A stretch of 64,000 bases of DNA, taken from positions 3,131,501 to 3,195,500 of the forward strand of contig NZ_CP090959.1 in assembly GCF_024138675.1 (NCBI RefSeq), in the 5' to 3' direction. The stretch comes from Simiduia sp. 21SJ11W-1 (GTDB lineage Bacteria > Pseudomonadota > Gammaproteobacteria > Pseudomonadales > Cellvibrionaceae). The translations under genes were made by a program, and so were the position numbers. The notes under the pieces were generated by a model. That model did not search any database. It was given only the letters and a program-made list of their open reading frames with translations, and had not been told where the DNA came from. The first letter of the stretch is position 1; every line of letters begins with the position of its first letter. Shown here in pieces: positions 18,444 through 27,400 of this stretch.

Positions 18444-18529
18444 CTAACTGGAAGAACCTCAACGCACCGCTATTTACCAAGCGCTTTCGGGCCGCCTTGG
18501 TGTTCGGCTTTGGAAGGCCAAAGCACATG

Positions 18530-19024
18530 CTAATTGAGAAAACTGAAGCCCGGCGGGTAGGCATGCAGGCCGTCGAAATCACCTTTACTTAAAGGCACAC
18601 CATTTTTTCTGGCTATTGCATACACCATGCTTACATGAAACATGTAATTAGGAATGATGTACTTCATAAGGTAGCCACTTTGCCCAAGGCTTATCTCCGC
18701 AAAGCCTGCGGTATCAGTGATTTTCTGGCTATCATCCAAATTTTGAACCTCTGGCAGGGCGCCCAGTTCAGCGGCTACATCTTGGATTAGCTGCAAACTT
18801 GCAGGCTTGCCCGGGCTTGAGAGCTCGTGTAACACCACCGCTCGGCCGATGAGCGGGCAGTAACCCCTTAGCAGGAAGTTGGCGGCAATCTGGACATTCA
18901 TTTCCAAAGAAAACATGCCTTCATGCAGCGTATCTGAAAACAACGCGTCAGGCACTTTGCCAACAACAACAGAAAGTTGCGCCAGGTAATCCAGAAACAA
19001 CTGTTTAATTGGAGTGCTCATCAT
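18530..19024 (-). CDS. DUF1993 family protein
   Basis: A 164-residue protein without signal peptide. The DUF1993 pattern is visible: a helix with FLDYLAQLSVVVGKV, EGMFSLEMNVQIAANFLLRGYCPL, then ISLGQSGYLMKYIIPNYMFHVSMVYAIARKNGVPLSKGDFDG near the C terminus. The family resembles DinB-like four-helix bundles; its function is unknown. Two consecutive ATG codons (19024 and 19021) could serve as start. It is isolated on the minus strand between the two halves of the starch locus. Confidence 0.85.
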   Translation of the reverse strand: MMSTPIKQLFLDYLAQLSVVVGKVPDALFSDTLHEGMFSLEMNVQIAANFLLRGYCPLIGRAVVLHELSSPGKPASLQLIQDVAAELGALPEVQNLDDSQKITDTAGFAEISLGQSGYLMKYIIPNYMFHVSMVYAIARKNGVPLSKGDFDGLHAYPPGFSFLN

Positions 19025-19153
19025 CTACCCAGTTTTTAAGGTTTCAAGCAACGCTTTAAGCGCAAGGCACCAATGAATCACGGCAAAAATAACAAGCTGC
19101 CCCCCATTAGCCCCCTCACCTTATCTCACGAGATTTTATTCCATACCTCACCG

Positions 19154-19736
19154 CTAATCATCGTCAAAATCGTCTGGATCACGGTTCAAGTATTTGCTGT
19201 AATCCGGATCAAATTTGGTTATTGATTCCAAACACCAGGATTCTTCTTTTTCGCCATCAAAACTTACTAACCGCTTTTTGCAGACACCCTCAATATAACC
19301 TTCAGGATCTAATCCAAACTCCTCTCGCTTTTCTTTTGAAACTATAATGCCCGTAGGCCCAGGCTTTAGCCCTTTTAACTCCCAGTACGCTAACTTCCCG
19401 CCATCGAGATTGTACACACTGGTAATTACCCCCCCCAAAACTCAACTCTTTAGGTTCGACATAGGTACTTTCATCATAGTCACCAGGTAAGGCATTCAGC
19501 CTTAACTCATACCTTCCATAGTTAAAGTGACCAACCTCTTCACCAAGAATAATTTCAGTTGAGAGCACACCGGCAATGTACCTATAGACCTTTTTCTTTC
19601 CAAGGCCAGACTTCACCAACCGTTCAAAGGCAGGGCCAACGGCGGGGGTTTCATCATTTGATTTCTGGTTATCAATCACCTGGCAGAGCGTATCAAAGTC
19701 GTAACCGCACTCTTCTATATCTTCTATACTTTTCAT
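19154..19736 (-). pseudogene. unknown protein, frameshifted in a G8 tract
   Basis: Two overlapping frames make one gene of about 190 residues. The first starts at ATG 19736, preceded by AGGAAAGG, and reads MKSIEDIEECGYDFDTLC up to ELSFGG. The second frame continues GGVITSVYNLDGGKLAYWELKG to the stop at 19154 with an acidic tail (NRDPDDFDDD). The switch lies in eight consecutive C on the plus strand (19429-19436); seven would restore one open frame. The second frame alone would start at a TTG inside the tract. I do not recognise the family. The acidic composition recalls immunity or SMI1-like proteins, but nothing specific supports that. The cause may be a phase-variable tract, a real mutation or a base-calling error. 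Confidence 0.7.
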
Positions 19737-19885
19737 AGCCTTTCCTTTTCTTGCAAAATTCGCTGCGACAAGGAGCGCCCATCGCACCCGACTGTTTAAC
19801 AGCAGTGTATTGTGAAACAAAGTCGGCTGAAGCTAACTATGCAACGCCAAGTGACAAAAGTTTTGAAAGTAATTGGGCTTCCCCA

Positions 19886-20626
19886 TCAATTATTGGTGAT
19901 TTTTGTAGCGGCGTACTGCACTAATATGCTCTTCCAGAGCTTCTCGTATTCGCCCACAAAGTTTTTGAAGCTTGCCTTCTCTGCATCTATTCTGGCTTCA
20001 TCAATGGCGTCTTGGGAATTCCAGACGGTAGTGCGCTGCTCTTCCCGCTCTGTGGCTTCGGCCACACCGTAAACAAACCCTGTACGCACATCAAGCAACA
20101 CACCCGAGGTAGTAGAAGAAACAAACGCCTTTTTGTTTGGAAGAAACCCCAGTGTAATAGCCGACAATGGGCCAAGAGGAGTACCCTCCACATGAAATGC
20201 CGTGTCTACGGAATAAATGAGAATGAGATCAGCCTTTAAGCGTGCTGCTGAAACGCGCAGATCTTTGAGTGAATCCAGCTCTGGGGGCAATAAGAGCCGG
20301 CTTAACGGTGCCACCGCGGCCACCATGGCAAGGCTTGCTAGCCTCTCGAAGTCTGCTTCGTCTTCAATATCTCTCGCCGTTACTACACTGTAACGCCCAG
20401 AGCCATAACCACTGTTAGTTCTTGAGGTGTAGCCGCTGGCCTGCACTCGCGCCACAGCAATGCGCGCCGGGAAACTGCTGGCTGGCTCTACATTCATAAG
20501 CTCTGCAATATCGTCATCTGTTAGTGCTGATACATTTACACCTGCAGCCGGTGTTGTATAGGTGGCACAACCTTGGCTTAGCACCGCTCCCATGAAGATC
20601 ATAACAATCAAAAATGGTTTTTTCAT
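19886..20626 (-). CDS. uncharacterised lipoprotein
   Basis: A 246-residue lipoprotein: basic start, hydrophobic stretch and LSQGC lipobox at about residue 20. The mature part begins with a short acidic region and a strand segment ARIAVARVQASGYTSR. A central ADLILIYSVDTAFHVEG stretch follows, then FVSSTTSGVLLDVRTGFVYGVAEATERE. The DVRTG-x-VYG pattern is seen in lipoproteins that report or scaffold envelope states, but I cannot name the family. C-terminal helices (ASFKNFVGEYEKLWKSI) end the protein. No operon partner is evident. Confidence 0.8.
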   Translation of the reverse strand: MKKPFLIVMIFMGAVLSQGCATYTTPAAGVNVSALTDDDIAELMNVEPASSFPARIAVARVQASGYTSRTNSGYGSGRYSVVTARDIEDEADFERLASLAMVAAVAPLSRLLLPPELDSLKDLRVSAARLKADLILIYSVDTAFHVEGTPLGPLSAITLGFLPNKKAFVSSTTSGVLLDVRTGFVYGVAEATEREEQRTTVWNSQDAIDEARIDAEKASFKNFVGEYEKLWKSILVQYAATKITNN

Positions 20627-21440
20627 TTGGCTTAAACTCCATAGTCAAAAATAAGGTCGGGACTGATTTACAGGCACTGGTATCAGTTAACTACAAGATT
20701 GGATATAAGCGGATTTACTACGACCCGCACAATCTTAATTACCGCGACTAATAAACCATTTCGAGGCAAGGCCAAAAACCAAGCTTTAAAACGAACAGAG
20801 TGCTGCATGAAACGCAATGGCGCCGACTTTAACTCCCCTATGGATATGGCAACCAATTACATACGGAAAAACATCAGCGCACCAAAGGCAAGCCCTACCT
20901 TTAGTGCAGGCGTCTGCTTGGCCGCTGGGAATTAAGCAAGAGCACCAAAGCGGCTTTCTCCGAAGTGCTTTATTCAAATCCAAAACGGTAGCTACCGCAG
21001 CTCTAGAAGTTGAGCTTTGCGGGTGTTATCAATGAACGTGTTTTTTGGAATGCGCTGCCCGAGTAATGACTCGTTAATTGCAACGCTGGGGCAAATCACC
21101 CATTGAAGCAGCGATGGATGGGGCAGCATCCCTAGGGTGTATTTATCTCTATCGAATTGCATGGATACGTTGATTCCTTTCAGGGGGCGTGAAACAGCCC
21201 GGCACTGCCCATCCTCGGGCGATCATCTGTGCAAATAATGCCACAAGTTATTCGCCATGTGGCGAAAATTATTGCGAGATACCGCCTTTGCCCGATTTAC
21301 ATCATCAGTGAACTCCATCCACGCGAACTTATTGCGCACGCAGAGTAAGTAACCACTAGCACACACATTACTTATAAACGGTGACTTTGGCACACTGCCT
21401 GCCTGTGGGTAATAAAGGCCCTGCAATTGTGCAAGCAGCA
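20627..21440. other. 0.8-kb region without recognised gene
   Basis: Between the lipoprotein gene and the terminator of the TonB-receptor operon there are several short open frames on both strands (longest about 87 codons at 21223-21486, which runs through the terminator). None has a good ribosome site, a recognisable domain or gene-like composition. The region is less GC-rich than its surroundings and may be the remnant of a lost gene. Confidence 0.5.
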
Positions 21441-21445
21441 CCCAT

Positions 21446-21474
21446 AAAAAAGCCCCGACATTACTGACCGGGGC
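21446..21474 (-). terminator. rho-independent terminator of the pullulanase-TonB receptor operon
   Basis: On the minus strand, GCCCCGGTCAGTAATGTCGGGGC forms a stem and is followed by six T. It lies 33 bp beyond the receptor stop codon. Confidence 0.88.
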
Positions 21475-21506
21475 AGAGACGAGCAAACGAACGAGAACTT
21501 GCGGGT

Positions 21507-24428
21507 TTAGAAGCTGTAGTTCATGCCCAGGTAGTATTGGCGGCCAAAGAAGGAGATGGTGCCGGTGGCATCTTTCGAGCCGAAGTAACCTACGTTGGGT
21601 TCGTCTGTAAGGTTGTTAACGGAGAAGATGAGATCCATGCCGAAATCAAACCCGTAGCTGGCCTGAAAATCCCACACGGTAGAGGCCGCGCGCATGGTGG
21701 GGTTTACCACCTCACCCACTACTTCATCCAGGCGGTTGCTTTGGTACACACCCGACAGGCGGGTTTCAAAGTTTTCATAGCCGTAAAACAGCATCAGGTT
21801 ACCCGAGTGGGGCGAGAGGCCTCCGAAATCAGATTCTTCACCGGGCTCATCGCTGAACAGGTTGGGTGTGGTCATTTCACTTTCAACATAGGCATAGCTG
21901 GCGTTAAAGCCCAGGCCATCAAAGGGCGATGGCAGCATGTCGAAGGTATAGGTCATGGTGACTTCTGCACCGCGAATGTAACCGCCTTCGCCATTGTTGA
22001 TGGCCACTTCGTAATCACCGCGTACTACGGGAATTTCCCTTGGCAAGCCGCCATTGACGGCTGGCGCTATGAAAGTATCTGGCCGGGTAATGCCAGCAGC
22101 CAGGTAATCTTCCACAAAGAAATCTGTGTAGCGAACAGTTTGTACTTGATTGATTACGTCTTTGTTATACACCGCAAAGACCACGGCACCGTTGCCATCT
22201 TCGAAGTAATGCTCATAGGAGAGATCAATCTGGTTGGCTTCAAACGGACGCAGGTAAGGGTTACGGGTTTGCGAAAGATCATACCTTGCAATACCTGAAA
22301 GTGAACCATTCCCACCCACTTCACTTAATGAGCCGCCTTTTATGTATGCCAAAGAACCAATGGGAACACGGGAGATAACTTTGGCTGCACTAAAGCGGAG
22401 GTTGTCGTGTTCGGTGAGCGCGTAATTAAGGTTCAACGACGGCAGCACCTTGCGGAAGGTTTCGCCCTCGCGCTCAACTGATAGCTCTATGCCGTAATCC
22501 AGGTTACTTTCACCCAGTTCATCGAGTACTTCATCGCTGGGTTGCAGTGGGTCGCTGGTGTGCTCAAGGGGAATGTAACCGGTGGCGTATTGGGTGGTAT
22601 CTACCACGCGCACACCAAAGTTACCGGAGAGGCCACGCTCGGCAATTTCCGTTGCAAAATTCACCATCAGGTAGGCCGATTTTACATCTTCCTCTACTTC
22701 TGCGCGATCGCGCATAGACCAAGAGCGATTTTCACCCCAACGGGCCTTGGGCGAAATATCGCGCGGGTTGCCATCGTTATCGAGCACCAGGCCTGCGGCC
22801 ACGGCGCGATCAAAAATCGCGCGGGAATCGATGGCGAGGTAATCAGGGAAGTGGCTGAACTCGCCGCCCCAGGTAACTTTTTCGGCATCGCCTGGCAGAA
22901 TTTCGAGGGCGTAGTCCGTATCGTAATCGCCGGCGCCGTTGCCGCCGTAGTAAAACACCTGGCGGGAGTTGTTGTAGCGGCGCTCAGATACGCGAATACC
23001 CGCCTCCAGGCTGGTAAGCGGCCCCCAGTTGAGATCCAGCTTGCCATCAAGTTTGATGGCATCGGACTTATCGTCACTCAGGTGCGGGTAGATTTCGTAA
23101 CTGGTGAGGCGCATGCGCGCAAGATCGGTGTAAGACTGATTCAAGCCAACGTTTGGCACAGTAAGCCCATCATTTTGCCAGGCCAGTTGCTGATCGCCAT
23201 TGCGCACCCACTCGATGTTGCCGCTACCATCGTCTACAGCATCGTATAAATGCGAGCGCGAAACACCGTCGGTTTCAAAGGCTTCTGATTCTGCGTGAGC
23301 GTAATCGAATGCCACCTGCCAGCCATCACCGCGCCATTCAAGGTTAAAGCCGCCAGAGAACACCTCCGAACTTTCCGATGAGTCATCGTTAATTACTTGG
23401 AAGTTCAGGCGCTCGGGGCTATCCGGGTCTGTAGCAGCGATGCCACCGGTAACAAAGCTGTCATTCACCACTAGGTTGTTTAGCTCACCGTCACGCAAAG
23501 TGTTGATGCGAAAACCAGTGGCGTAGGTTTCTGTTTCAAACTTTGAATAAAACAAGTCACCGCGGGCAGTGAAATTTTCGGTGGGCTCGAACACCAAGGT
23601 GCCCATATAGCCATCGCGGGTATCTACACCGCCGTTTTGCTGAAATTCAAAACCTTCAGACAAGCGTACGTTACCCACTTCCGGATTTGAGTAGGGGCCG
23701 TAGCTTAGGCCAATGGATTCCATGGCGGCGTTGGTTTGCTCCATGTGCGCATAACCCACGCTCACGCCTAGGGTGTCGTCTAGGTATTTACCCATGTAAG
23801 ACAAGGTCACCCGGTTGCCCATGGCCTCGGCGTTTTCTACTTTGGCCGCGCGATCGTTGTAGCTACCGCGGAGGCTGACAAAGGTTTTGTGGGTTTCTTC
23901 GTTATCCAGCGGGTTGGCGGCGCGCATGTCTACGCTGCCGGCCACGCCACCTTCAATGAGCGAGGCTTTGGGCGATTTGTACACCACCACATTGGAGAGC
24001 AATTCAGAGGGGTACTGGCTGAAATCCACTTCACGGGTGCCGCGGGTATCTGTTGTTACCTGCTCGCGGCCATTCATGGTGGAGAACACATAGCCAGACC
24101 CCATGCCGCGCAATTGAATGCGCCCGGCCTGGCCGCCAGTGCGGTCGAAGGTGATGCCGGGCAAGCGCGCGAGTGCATCGGCAATGGACATATCGGGCAG
24201 GCCGCCCATGTCGGCGGCGGAAATCGCCTCTACCACGGTATCGGCATCGCGCTTGATATCGAGCGCGTTTTCGAGCGACCGGCGAATACCCAGCACTTCA
24301 ATTTCTTCAAGTGGTTCTACTGTTTCTGTTTCAGTGGCTGCAGTTTGTGACCAGGCAACCGGTGCCAAAGCCCCCATTGCCAGCGCGGCAATCAGGGCAC
24401 TCATGGGCTTTTTTGCGAAAGGTTTCAT
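21507..24428 (-). CDS. TonB-dependent receptor, probably for maltodextrin/starch oligosaccharides
   Basis: A 973-residue outer-membrane transporter. The signal peptide ends near VAWSQ. A TonB box-like EEIEVLGIRRS follows, then the plug domain (ALARLPGITFDRTGGQAGRIQLRGMGSGYVFSTMNGR) and a 22-strand barrel ending in YYLGMNYSF with the terminal aromatic residue needed for barrel insertion. The IRRSLENALDIKRDADTVVEAISA-type N terminus is that of the large carbohydrate receptors of marine gammaproteobacteria. It lies 58 bp downstream of the pullulanase gene in one operon, which suggests it imports the maltodextrins the enzyme releases. The substrate is inferred from context. GAGGA precedes the ATG. 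Confidence 0.94.
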   Translation of the reverse strand: MKPFAKKPMSALIAALAMGALAPVAWSQTAATETETVEPLEEIEVLGIRRSLENALDIKRDADTVVEAISAADMGGLPDMSIADALARLPGITFDRTGGQAGRIQLRGMGSGYVFSTMNGREQVTTDTRGTREVDFSQYPSELLSNVVVYKSPKASLIEGGVAGSVDMRAANPLDNEETHKTFVSLRGSYNDRAAKVENAEAMGNRVTLSYMGKYLDDTLGVSVGYAHMEQTNAAMESIGLSYGPYSNPEVGNVRLSEGFEFQQNGGVDTRDGYMGTLVFEPTENFTARGDLFYSKFETETYATGFRINTLRDGELNNLVVNDSFVTGGIAATDPDSPERLNFQVINDDSSESSEVFSGGFNLEWRGDGWQVAFDYAHAESEAFETDGVSRSHLYDAVDDGSGNIEWVRNGDQQLAWQNDGLTVPNVGLNQSYTDLARMRLTSYEIYPHLSDDKSDAIKLDGKLDLNWGPLTSLEAGIRVSERRYNNSRQVFYYGGNGAGDYDTDYALEILPGDAEKVTWGGEFSHFPDYLAIDSRAIFDRAVAAGLVLDNDGNPRDISPKARWGENRSWSMRDRAEVEEDVKSAYLMVNFATEIAERGLSGNFGVRVVDTTQYATGYIPLEHTSDPLQPSDEVLDELGESNLDYGIELSVEREGETFRKVLPSLNLNYALTEHDNLRFSAAKVISRVPIGSLAYIKGGSLSEVGGNGSLSGIARYDLSQTRNPYLRPFEANQIDLSYEHYFEDGNGAVVFAVYNKDVINQVQTVRYTDFFVEDYLAAGITRPDTFIAPAVNGGLPREIPVVRGDYEVAINNGEGGYIRGAEVTMTYTFDMLPSPFDGLGFNASYAYVESEMTTPNLFSDEPGEESDFGGLSPHSGNLMLFYGYENFETRLSGVYQSNRLDEVVGEVVNPTMRAASTVWDFQASYGFDFGMDLIFSVNNLTDEPNVGYFGSKDATGTISFFGRQYYLGMNYSF

Positions 24429-24457
24429 TGGAGTTTCCTCACACTAATTATTGTTGT

Positions 24458-24479
24458 CAGTGGCGGCACGCCGCCACTG
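24458..24479 (-). promoter_or_regulatory. intercistronic hairpin between pullulanase and TonB receptor genes
   Basis: A perfect 9-bp stem (CAGTGGCGG with CCGCCACTG) around a 4-base CACG loop fills the short gap between the two genes. There is no T run on either side, so it is not an intrinsic terminator. Such hairpins often set different transcript stabilities for an enzyme gene and a receptor gene. Confidence 0.5.
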
Positions 24480-24486
24480 CCTGGCC

Positions 24487-27400
24487 CTAGGGCAGCACGA
24501 TCACGGTGACACGGGGCTCTGCAAAGCGTGTGTCTACGGTGAAGCGCAGGGTTTTATCTGCATTGAGCACCAGCTGGCTGTTGTTGCCACCGCGCTGAAG
24601 TTGCGACTGTTCAAATTCTTTAAGCGTGCAGCCACAGGTGTACTCAAGGCTCCAGTCTGCGTTTGCGAATTTAAACTCGTAACCGCCGGCGGTTAATGGC
24701 AGGTCTATCTGGTGCACACCGTCGCCCAGGTGTGTCATCACGTCGTCGTTGCTCCAGCCATTCATGCCGCCTTTGATGTAAAGGTCGCCCTGGTAACCGC
24801 CATCGGCCACCACACCCAAGGTGGGCTCTGCGGTATCTTTGGCGTAGAGGTTGAACAGGTAGGTGCCATCGGCTGCCAAACTCAGCTGCAAGTTATCGTT
24901 GCTGCCGTCTACCAACATCAGGCTACCGTTGGGATTCAACACCTGGCCTGCAGATTCGCCACCCAGGTTAGGCGCACTCCAGCCGCTGTCGGCCACTTTG
25001 AAGCCGTAGTCGCCGGCGGTAAGTGGTAATACCAAGCGGTAGAGATTGTTGCCAAGGTAGGTCATGGCATCCACATCACCCCAGCCGTTCATGTCGCCTT
25101 TCAGGTAAAGCGTGTTGGCGTAGCTGGGCAGATCCTGGCTGATGGTCAGCTCAGGTGCCGCCGGGTTGGTGGCCTTGATGGTGAACCTGTAACGGCCAGT
25201 GGCGGCTGGCGTGAAACTTAAATTATTTTCACCCCCGTTAAGCGTTTTGGCTTGATCAAGTGTTACCGAGCCATCGTTGTTGCCGTAGTTCACCGTAGAC
25301 CAATCGTTGCTGGCAAACTTGAAGCCATAGTTCACACCCGCGGTGAGTTCGGCAAATACCGTGAAGGTGCCGTCGCCGTTGTACAAGAATGGCATGCTGG
25401 TATTCCAGCCATTCATGTCGCCACGCAGGTAAGTACCCACGCTGTAGGGGTTATCAATGGCGCCGGTAGCCGGCACTGTGGCATCGGCACTCAAGCCCGC
25501 CCCTTGGCTTGCACCTTGGGCTTTCACAAATACTGCAGTGGTGTAGGCCGGTACAGTGAAGGTGCCGTAGGTCACATCTTCCATGCTGCCGTTAACATCT
25601 TCAGATACCACTTCCTCAGCAAAGCTTGCTGTGCGTACGCGTGCATCGGCAGAGGCCGTTTGCACGGCGTGCAATGCAAAGCCACTTGCGGTGCGAACCC
25701 GCACAGATTTCTCAGCGCCATTGCCGTTAAACACCACCATCATGGCATCTACATTGGGATCGAGATCCATAAGGCCCGTGCCGTCGTCAAGGCTCATGGC
25801 AATCACGCCATCTACCTGATCGGTGCCGGTATTGTGGAAGCCCAAACGCGCCTGTACATCGGCCAAGGTTTCCAGGCTGAACAAGGGCGAGCCTTGTGCA
25901 ATGCGCAGAAACTCATTGAACACATCGCTGCTAAGTTGAATGTCTGCAGCCTCGGCAGAGGTGTTGGTGTTTGCAAATTGCGCGCGAATCCACTCCTCAG
26001 AGGTATCACCACGGTCGAGCGGCATACCCACAGCCCAGTTGTTGGTGTTTTGAGTGAAGTCTACGAAGTTGTACCAGTCGCCGGCATCGTAGGTGTTGCG
26101 ATCCATGGATTTGGAGCGCAGCATCTCGGAGCCCATGTGGAAGAAGGGTACGCCCTGGCTCAACATGTTCAGCGAAAGCGTCAGGTTCTGAATACGCGCA
26201 CGATCAACCGCAGGCATATCTGAGGCAACGGCACCCTCTTTTTGAATCATGTCCCACAGGGTTTCGTTATCGTGCTTGGATACGTAGTTCACACTCTCTT
26301 GTGGATCAACTGTGTAGCCACCCACTGCCGCACCATTAATGCGCTGGCTTGCCGAGCTGTAAAATTCGAAATCCATCAGGTTGCCCGCAAGGCCTGCGCG
26401 GATTTTATCAACGTTGTTACCTTTGATCAGATCCAGATAGCGCATTGGGTCACGCATGACATCGTTGAAAGTGCCCACACCTGTGCCGGTCATATTGCGC
26501 TGGGTTGAGCGGGTGAAAATCGCATCGCCGTCTGAGCTGCCGCCCATGTTCCAGCCTTCACCGTAGAAGTAGCTGTCTGGCGCAAACTCGTGCACTGCAT
26601 CGCGCGCAGCCAGTACCACAGATTTGGGAATGAAGGTCATCAGGTCGAAGCGGAAATCGTTGTAGCCGTAGTGTTTGGCCCAGTGCACCACACTGTCTTG
26701 CACGAACTTGCCGAACATGGCGTGCTCTGGTGCTGTGTCGTTACAGCAAGACACGGTTTCAATGGCGCCGGTAATCGGGTCGCGGCGGTAGTAGTAGCCG
26801 GGCACCAGTTTATCGAAGGTGGATGAGGCATACACCAAGCCTGCGCCGCTGGTGTGGTTGTATACCACATCCATTACTGTGCGCAGCCCCATGGCATTGA
26901 GTGCCTGATTCATAGCGCGCAACTCTTTAATGCGGGCAATGCCATCGGCATCAGTGGCGTAGGAACCTTCGGGCACGTTAAACAACAGTGGATCGTAGCC
27001 CCAGTTAAAGCCATCCAGGCCGCGTATTGCTTCAACAAGATCGCGTGCTGCATTACTGGTTGGGTCATACCCTGCCAACACATCCAGCAATACAGTAGTG
27101 CTGGAAACTTCACCACAAACAGGCGCCGTAGGTTTAACGCTGCACAACTTGGCCACCGTGTCGGTTAACTCAACACGCGCCTCCGGCACTTCATCAATAG
27201 TGGCAATGTCGGCCGTGGGCAATGCGTGAAAATGGGTTAAGCCTGCAGCCTTAAGTTCTGCCAAGTGCTGCACGGGCACAGAGCCAGACTCGGTAAACGC
27301 CAGGTACTTACCGCGATTGGCGGCACTGGTGGAGGCATCGCGAATAGAAAAGTCACGCACGTGGCCTTCGTAGATCACGGCAGATTCCGGATTTTCCAGC

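Noticed and set aside
21223-21486. 87-codon minus-strand open frame near the TonB receptor gene
   Set aside because: It runs through the operon terminator hairpin, has no ribosome site and shows no family features.
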